Source: Schizochytrium sp. TIO01
Taxonomy: Eukaryota; Sar; Bigyra; Thraustochytrida; Thraustochytriidae
Direction: 5' to 3'
DNA: 64,000 bases
Assembly (NCBI GenBank): GCA_004764695.1
Contig: SMSO01000006.1
Coordinates: forward strand, 414,859-478,858
Of this stretch, positions 58,321 to 64,000 are shown piece by piece (the stretch's first letter is position 1; each line of letters begins with the position of its first letter). The notes under the pieces were generated by a model. It was not told the origin of the DNA. It did no database searches and was given only the letters and a program-made list of their open reading frames with translations. The position numbers and the translations under genes were made by a program.

Positions 58321-58798
58321 GTGTTCAAGTGAGTACGAAAGCTTGCCTTGAAAGTACTTTCTGTTTGTCTTCTTCTCTATCACTGGTTTGTAAGTTTGTG
58401 CTCTTGCGCGCCTTCTTCGACTGACCACAGTGTTGTCTTACCTGCCCACCTGACTCTATTCCTTTCTTTCCTCCACCTTTTCATCGCTCTTCGCAAACGC
58501 ACAGCAGAGAAGAAGAGAAGGGGATTTCCTCTCCATTCTCTGCCAATCAGAGGAGCCCTCCTGAGCAGCAGCAGCAGCAGCAGTGCGGAGCCAGGTCTCC
58601 CTCCTTGCACCTCTCCCAAATGGCGCCTCCTGCTTCGGCAAGCAAGCGCCAGGGACCACCGTGACCTTGCCTGTCATGAGCAGCTTAGAGAATGAATGGC
58701 TAACTCCAAGCTGGCGCAAACAACACAACTCCCTCATAAACCTTTTTCTTTTGTTTACTCTGCCATGTCGTCGTGTCGTGCCTTACTTTCTTTATTCT

Positions 58799-58885
58799 TC
58801 ATTTCATTTCATTTCATTTCATTTCATTTCATTTCATTTCATTTCATTTCATTTCATTTCATTTCATTTCATTTCATTTCATTTC
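58799..58885. repeat. (CATTT)n pentanucleotide array
   Basis: Seventeen perfect ATTTC units in register, followed by TTCC variants. Confidence 0.95.
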
Positions 58886-60162
58886 CTTCCTTCCCGAGTT
58901 TTTATCTACTACCATCATGATCATTCGTCATCCGAGTTCACGATTTACGATCTTCTGCTGCTGCAGCTATTTGGCAAAAACAAAGAGCGAGAGGGAACCG
59001 AACGTGGAAACGAAAGAAACCCTTCGCCTTCGGTCGGCCCTGCAGAACCTTGTCAAACCCCGTTGGAGCTCCAGCTCTTCGATCGATCGATCGGTCGGTC
59101 ATTCAATCAATAAGCGAAGCGTGCCCTGGGAACGAGACTGAGAAAAGGAGAAAAGAAGAGTGAAAATGGATGGAGCCAAATGCTCACTGCCTTTAAAAGA
59201 AAAAAATCATCTTTGATTTCCTATCTGCTCTACGCCGCAGCTAGCACTCACTCGCGCCTTCTTCAGGTAGGCAGGCACGTTGAGCTTGGTAATGGAACTA
59301 GAAACAAACCACCAAAAAGCCAAGCCAAGCCAAGCAAAACAAAACAATTCTTTTCTTGATTCCTCCACTTCACACCATCTGCTCCTTTAAGAAAAAATAG
59401 AAAAGGAAAAGAAAACTAATCATTCATCCACGATTAAAAATAAATAAAGAAATAAATAAATAAAGAAATAAAGAAAAATTAAAATACAGTACCAAAGTAG
59501 CGCAAAGAACTCTGTAGGTAGAAATAGTGCAGTGCTCCTTCGTTACCTATCGCGCAGAAGGAGGAGGGCATAAATAAAAAAAAAGTCAATCAAATAATCG
59601 ATCGATCAATCAATCAACAGACAATTCATAAATCTATAAAGCTCGCAATGCTCGTCATGGCCGCCAGACTGCTGCCCGGTTCCTCGTTCGAGTCGGATCG
59701 GCGGCAGCGGTTCGTCCGCGCTTGCGCCTCGCGAATTTGGCCCGTGCTGCGCCGACCTTTGCCACTGACCTTCCAGAGCTTTTGCTTGTTCGTTGTTTTG
59801 GCCACAGTTCTTTGTTTTCCGTTCTCTTTTTCTTTCTTTCTTTTTTCTTGCTTTCTTTCGCCACCTGCTAGCTCCACTCCTACCGTTTTCTTCACTGTCT
59901 GTCTGTCTTTCTTTGCTTAGGGCTTCTCTTCACTCCTCTTCTCTTCATTATTTCAATCTTTTGTTTCTTTTGTTCTCGCTGTCCCGCGTCTCGAGACCGA
60001 GTCCAGGAGTCTCTCGCTTGATAGGCTACCGAGAAAACTAAAGATCCTAGTACCTATCGGCAGCGAGCAAAGCAGGAGTTTTTATTCAATTAGGTCTTGT
60101 GATAATTGCGGGTTGCATAGTTATCATCGTCCATGAATCAGGGTCTAGCTTGGTCTTGGCGA

Positions 60163-60208
60163 ATGAGCGAATGAGTGAATGAATGAGTAAATGAGTAAGT
60201 GAATGAAG
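60163..60208. repeat. Degenerate GAAT/GAGT tetranucleotide repeat
   Basis: Alternating GAATGA, GAGTGA and AAGTGA units, an interrupted form of the AATG arrays seen elsewhere in the window. Confidence 0.75.
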
Positions 60209-61644
60209 AAATGCTTTTGCTGCATGTCCAGAATGCTCAAAGAAGTATAGTGTTTCTCTGCTTCCTCTTGCAGGAGTTGTCTCCTTTTCATTCTGTGTAT
60301 TTAAATTTAAAAAGAAAAGGTTTTATTTTTGCGAAAAGACATTCTTCCTTATACCAAAAGTAGAGGTATAGGTATAGCAAGAATCCGAATGAAAAAGTTG
60401 CATTACTTAAAACAAACATAGGATTTCCGCTCATCGAAATACTTTCCATTCAAACGAAAGAAAGAAATAATCTACAAATTGAAAATAAACATTATTTTGC
60501 CATGATTCCAAAGATTAATTTTAAAAAGAAATCGTCAGATCTTCCTACTTCTTCCTACTTCCATCCCCTTCTTTTTAATTTGAAAAGAGAGTGGAGATTG
60601 AGATCGATCTCCAACTTTCTTTATTATTATTATTATTTAAAAAGAAATTGTAGTAATGATGTAGCGCCGAACTTGAGAAAGGCTACTACTAGTCTGAGTA
60701 GTCTCAATAATCTAACTCGCTTGTTTTACAAGTGCAGCAAAAGGTCGCTCCGGAAAGTGCAGGGCCTGAGTCAGAGTCTTCGATTTGCGGCTAACTTGCC
60801 GGCTGGTATTCCTTGAAACATCAATTAAATTTCACCAGTGGTACAAGCAGTGTATTCATTCCTCCTCGGGGGCAGCAACTTCTTATTCTAGGAAGTATAA
60901 AACTGAAGCAGGAAATGACAGAAAATCCTTCTCGTTTAGTTTCTTTGAAGTTGTTTGTATTCATACTGTAGTGGTCGTAGATACGTATAGTATATACATG
61001 TAGATTTATCTTATTATTAAACCGATTCTCGCCTGGTTGATTTCGTGTCCCTGCAAGTGACACCTTTGCCTCTCTCTGTCCGTGCCCACTTGCTTACATC
61101 AGGAGGGAAGTCAACAAGCAAGCAAGCTCTCTAAATCCTACCTGCTTTATAACCATGCACATCATCAAATTCTTGTTGGTTCTCTGCGAGTTGAGCTCTA
61201 TGTTCGTTTCATCCGTCGGAGCAACGAATCTCTCTTCGTTGTGTTTGTTTGCTTGCTTGGTTGCCGCCAATCTTAGAACAAGAATGCAGGCATCGTAGCT
61301 ATACCAGCGAGCTAGGTGTTGTTATGCCAAAGGAGTTTTCACACGCAGAGAGAGCTCTCTGTAGTTGCTTACCTCTCTGACTTCTGTGCTCCTACTCCTG
61401 TTGGTCTCCGTTTGCCCCACTAAACGAATCACTGCCAGGGAGACGTAGAGTTCGATCTATTCTTCTCACAGAAAACTAAACAAACAAAGAAGTACCTCAA
61501 CACTCATTGAATACCTGGCAAAAGAGTCCAGCTAGAAACCAGCCTCGGTCCTCGCCATGGCTCTCTGCAACGTTTTAAGCTAATCACTTTAGTGGCGAAT
61601 GCCCCGCTTCTCCGTTATTTTTTACTCTTCTAGTTTCTGCTTGT

Positions 61645-61727
61645 GTTTGTTTGTTTGTTTGTTTGTTTGTTTGTTTGTTTGTTTGTTTGTTTGTTTGTTT
61701 GTTTGTTGGTTGGTTGGTTGGTTGGTT
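61645..61727. repeat. Compound (TTTG)n/(TTGG)n array
   Basis: About 15 perfect TTTG units change without loss of register into about five TTGG units. Confidence 0.95.
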
Positions 61728-64000
61728 TTTGTTTGTTGGAGACTGGCGCCGCAGCCTTTCTCTCTTTACGAAAACAACGAATCCACGAGACGGGAATGCA
61801 GTCCTTGTGGTGTAATTGCTTCGCGATTGCAATCACAGAGCGACCCAGCAGACAGAAATTTATCGCGAGACGCTCAGCTTTCTCTAGCTAGGTGCTGGAC
61901 GCCTTCGTTCCAGGCTGTAGATACGGAAAACCGTGCGGAGCTCCATCCCTAACTCCCTTTGGAATTTAACCAGAGTCCTTCCTTTTCAATAACATTCGTC
62001 GATCAATTCTTTGCCTTCAAGTCGAAGGAAGAGACTTTCTAAAGCTCTCCTCTCCTTAGAGGGAAGACTCTCTCACCTGCGATGCCGTCCGTCTGGCCTT
62101 TGGGTAGATCCGTAATTCCTTAACCCCTGGTAGGACCTACCTACCTACTTACTTACTACATCGTACGATTTAAAAAACTATTTTTTTTCTTTAAAATAAA
62201 AATACATACTTTTAAAATAAATAATACTAACTACCTACCTATATGAGGGGATGTTTTTACTGCTATTATGTTTGTTTTAGAGTTATATTAATTTTTAAAC
62301 ATTAAAGGGAAAAGTTCCTTTAATTATTCATAGAGCAAAAAGAAAGAAAAAGTAATACGCATCGTTTCATTTGTAGACTTCGAGTACCTAATAATAAATA
62401 ATACCTTCTAACATATCCAATAAAACGAAGTGCGCAACCAAACGAACTTTTCATTGCGCATCAACGAACCAACCACGCAGGCTAAATCAATCCAGCCTTT
62501 GCCTTCGGGTTGAGCCGCTTCGAGCTAAGGCGCGGCCAATCTTGGACACAGAGTATCCCTCATACCAAATCCCAGATGCTGCGGTTTTCTCTTCCTTCTC
62601 GCACAGACCTGCTCTTACCGCTTTCGGTAGGACTCGGTAGCGGTTCTAGATCTCGCTCCTGCCGTTCAAGGTGCTAGTGAGCAGAGATGTCCGCAGTACG
62701 ATCCTATGGTAACCCGTATGTGCCTCGCTACAGGTGTCCACAAGACCACCTGCTTGCTTTCCAAAGAGCTAGCTAGCCAGCCAGGCTCTGCCTGCCTTGC
62801 TTTCGTAATATAAGCAACTCTCTGCCTCTCTCTGCCTCTCTATCTTCTTCCTGCTGCCTTTGCTCAGGGCAAAGGCGAGAGCCGCATCTGTTGTAGTATC
62901 GCATATTATCTGTCTGTTCTTCGCGGCGCGTTTATGATGGGCACTCATGATAAAGAGGAAAAAAAGAAGAAAAAAGAAATGCCCAAAGAAACAAGAAAAT
63001 ATAATATCCGACTTGCTTGCGTTTTATAGGTAAGTCAAGCAAGTCGCCGCCGCGGCTTGGAAGGAGTTGCCTCGGTTGCGTTCCTTCGCGAGCTCATTGA
63101 ACCCCTGTGCCGCGACGCGAGGGCAGTTTCACAGGCTCGTGGCCCTGCCTGCACAGGGACTCGCGTGGCCCCATTCATCTCGAGGACGAGGGCGAGAAGG
63201 AGGAGGAGGTTTCGTTCATGAAGAGGGTTGTACTCCTTCTAGCTACCATAATGCTTCCTTTTGCAATGCATTAGCAGCGGTTCCTAGGGATCTGGATACA
63301 ACAGGTTACCACAACCAGGAAGAAAGGCAAGTTCTGTTTCCTTCAACTGGTTAGTTAGGTAGAAGCATCAGTAGTAGATCAGTTGATTTTATTTTTAAAA
63401 TGTAAAAGAATAGTAATTAAAGCTCCTCGTACCTACTATTGCAGCATTCCTTTCCTTTCCTGTTCTATTTTGATTTCCTTCCAAAGAACAGACATGCAAG
63501 AAAAGACTACGGAAGGGTAAGAGGACCAAAGGATCAAATTGTTGTACAAACTTGAGCACGACAGCGATGGCGGGAGGGCAGAGCAGAGGAGTGCCATTTG
63601 TGCATCGTTACACATCGATTCGCTCCAGCGGCGAGTCGCTAACCTTCCATCGAGCGAGCATCTTGACCGGTGGAGAATACCTGGTGGCAGTTCCTCTCTG
63701 TGTATGTATGTGTGTGCGTACGTCGCCGATCGCTAGTAAACTATAAATACCACAGTGAGTGAGCAATAAGTTCTGGTACCTAGACAGCTAGACAACCAGG
63801 CGTGAGCATCGGCATGTCTGGGATGTGGATCTCTTTGTCAATCTACTACTCAATCGATCTATCCGCCCATCCGTTTCGGCTCCTCTCTGGCTTCGAAGTC
63901 GACGCAGGAGCTGCTGGCGCAGGAGTGTCTTTGGAGCTACTCGAAGGAGGGCAGTCTCGGCCTGAGATTAAAACGCACGCTCTCTCCTCGACGCGCTCAC

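Overview
This is a window of a eukaryotic nuclear genome. Spliceosomal introns with GT-AG borders can be placed exactly in two genes, and several products are purely eukaryotic: COP9 signalosome subunit 6, the TFIIH/CAK assembly factor MAT1, a three-repeat MYB and bZIP proteins. A CFAP157-family axonemal coiled-coil protein implies a flagellated life stage. Together with homopolymeric glutamine runs, dense tetra- and pentanucleotide microsatellites and a Crinkler-like nuclease-kinase protein, this suggests a free-living flagellated protist. A stramenopile such as a labyrinthulomycete/thraustochytrid is my best guess, with low confidence; a zoosporic fungus is the main alternative. The standard genetic code fits all genes.

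Layout. Positions 1-5.8 kb have no recognisable gene, only simple repeats and a pyrimidine-rich leader-like stretch. Positions 5.8-14.9 kb form a compact gene island: a membrane-anchored CRAL-TRIO/Sec14 protein (+), an EcKinase-like small-molecule kinase (-), a CFAP157-like coiled-coil protein (+) and a bZIP/C2H2/bZIP factor (-). Positions 14.9-31.8 kb are a gene desert full of microsatellites, polypyrimidine tracts and a recurring GGTAGGTACC-type motif. Positions 31.8-49.2 kb form a second gene island: a REase-like/kinase fusion protein (-), a three-exon DegT/DnrJ-type PLP enzyme (+), a 5.4 kb stretch of decayed repeats, MAT1 (-), CSN6 (+, two exons), and a 3R-MYB protein (-) whose 3' half is split over reading frames. 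Positions 49.2-64 kb are a second desert, including a perfect 190 bp AATC array and a long CATTT array.

The genes do not form a pathway. MAT1 and CSN6 are head-to-head housekeeping genes of transcription/cell-cycle and ubiquitin-ligase control. EcKinase and CFAP157 are also head-to-head and may share a promoter region. The most unusual items are the REase-like/kinase protein with a mitochondrial-presequence-like N-terminus, the double bZIP with an intervening zinc finger, the frame-split MYB gene, and an inverted pair (perhaps a trio) of decayed dispersed repeats that flank the MAT1/CSN6 pair. Starts were set to ATG codons, and all functional calls rest on motifs read by eye, without database searches.
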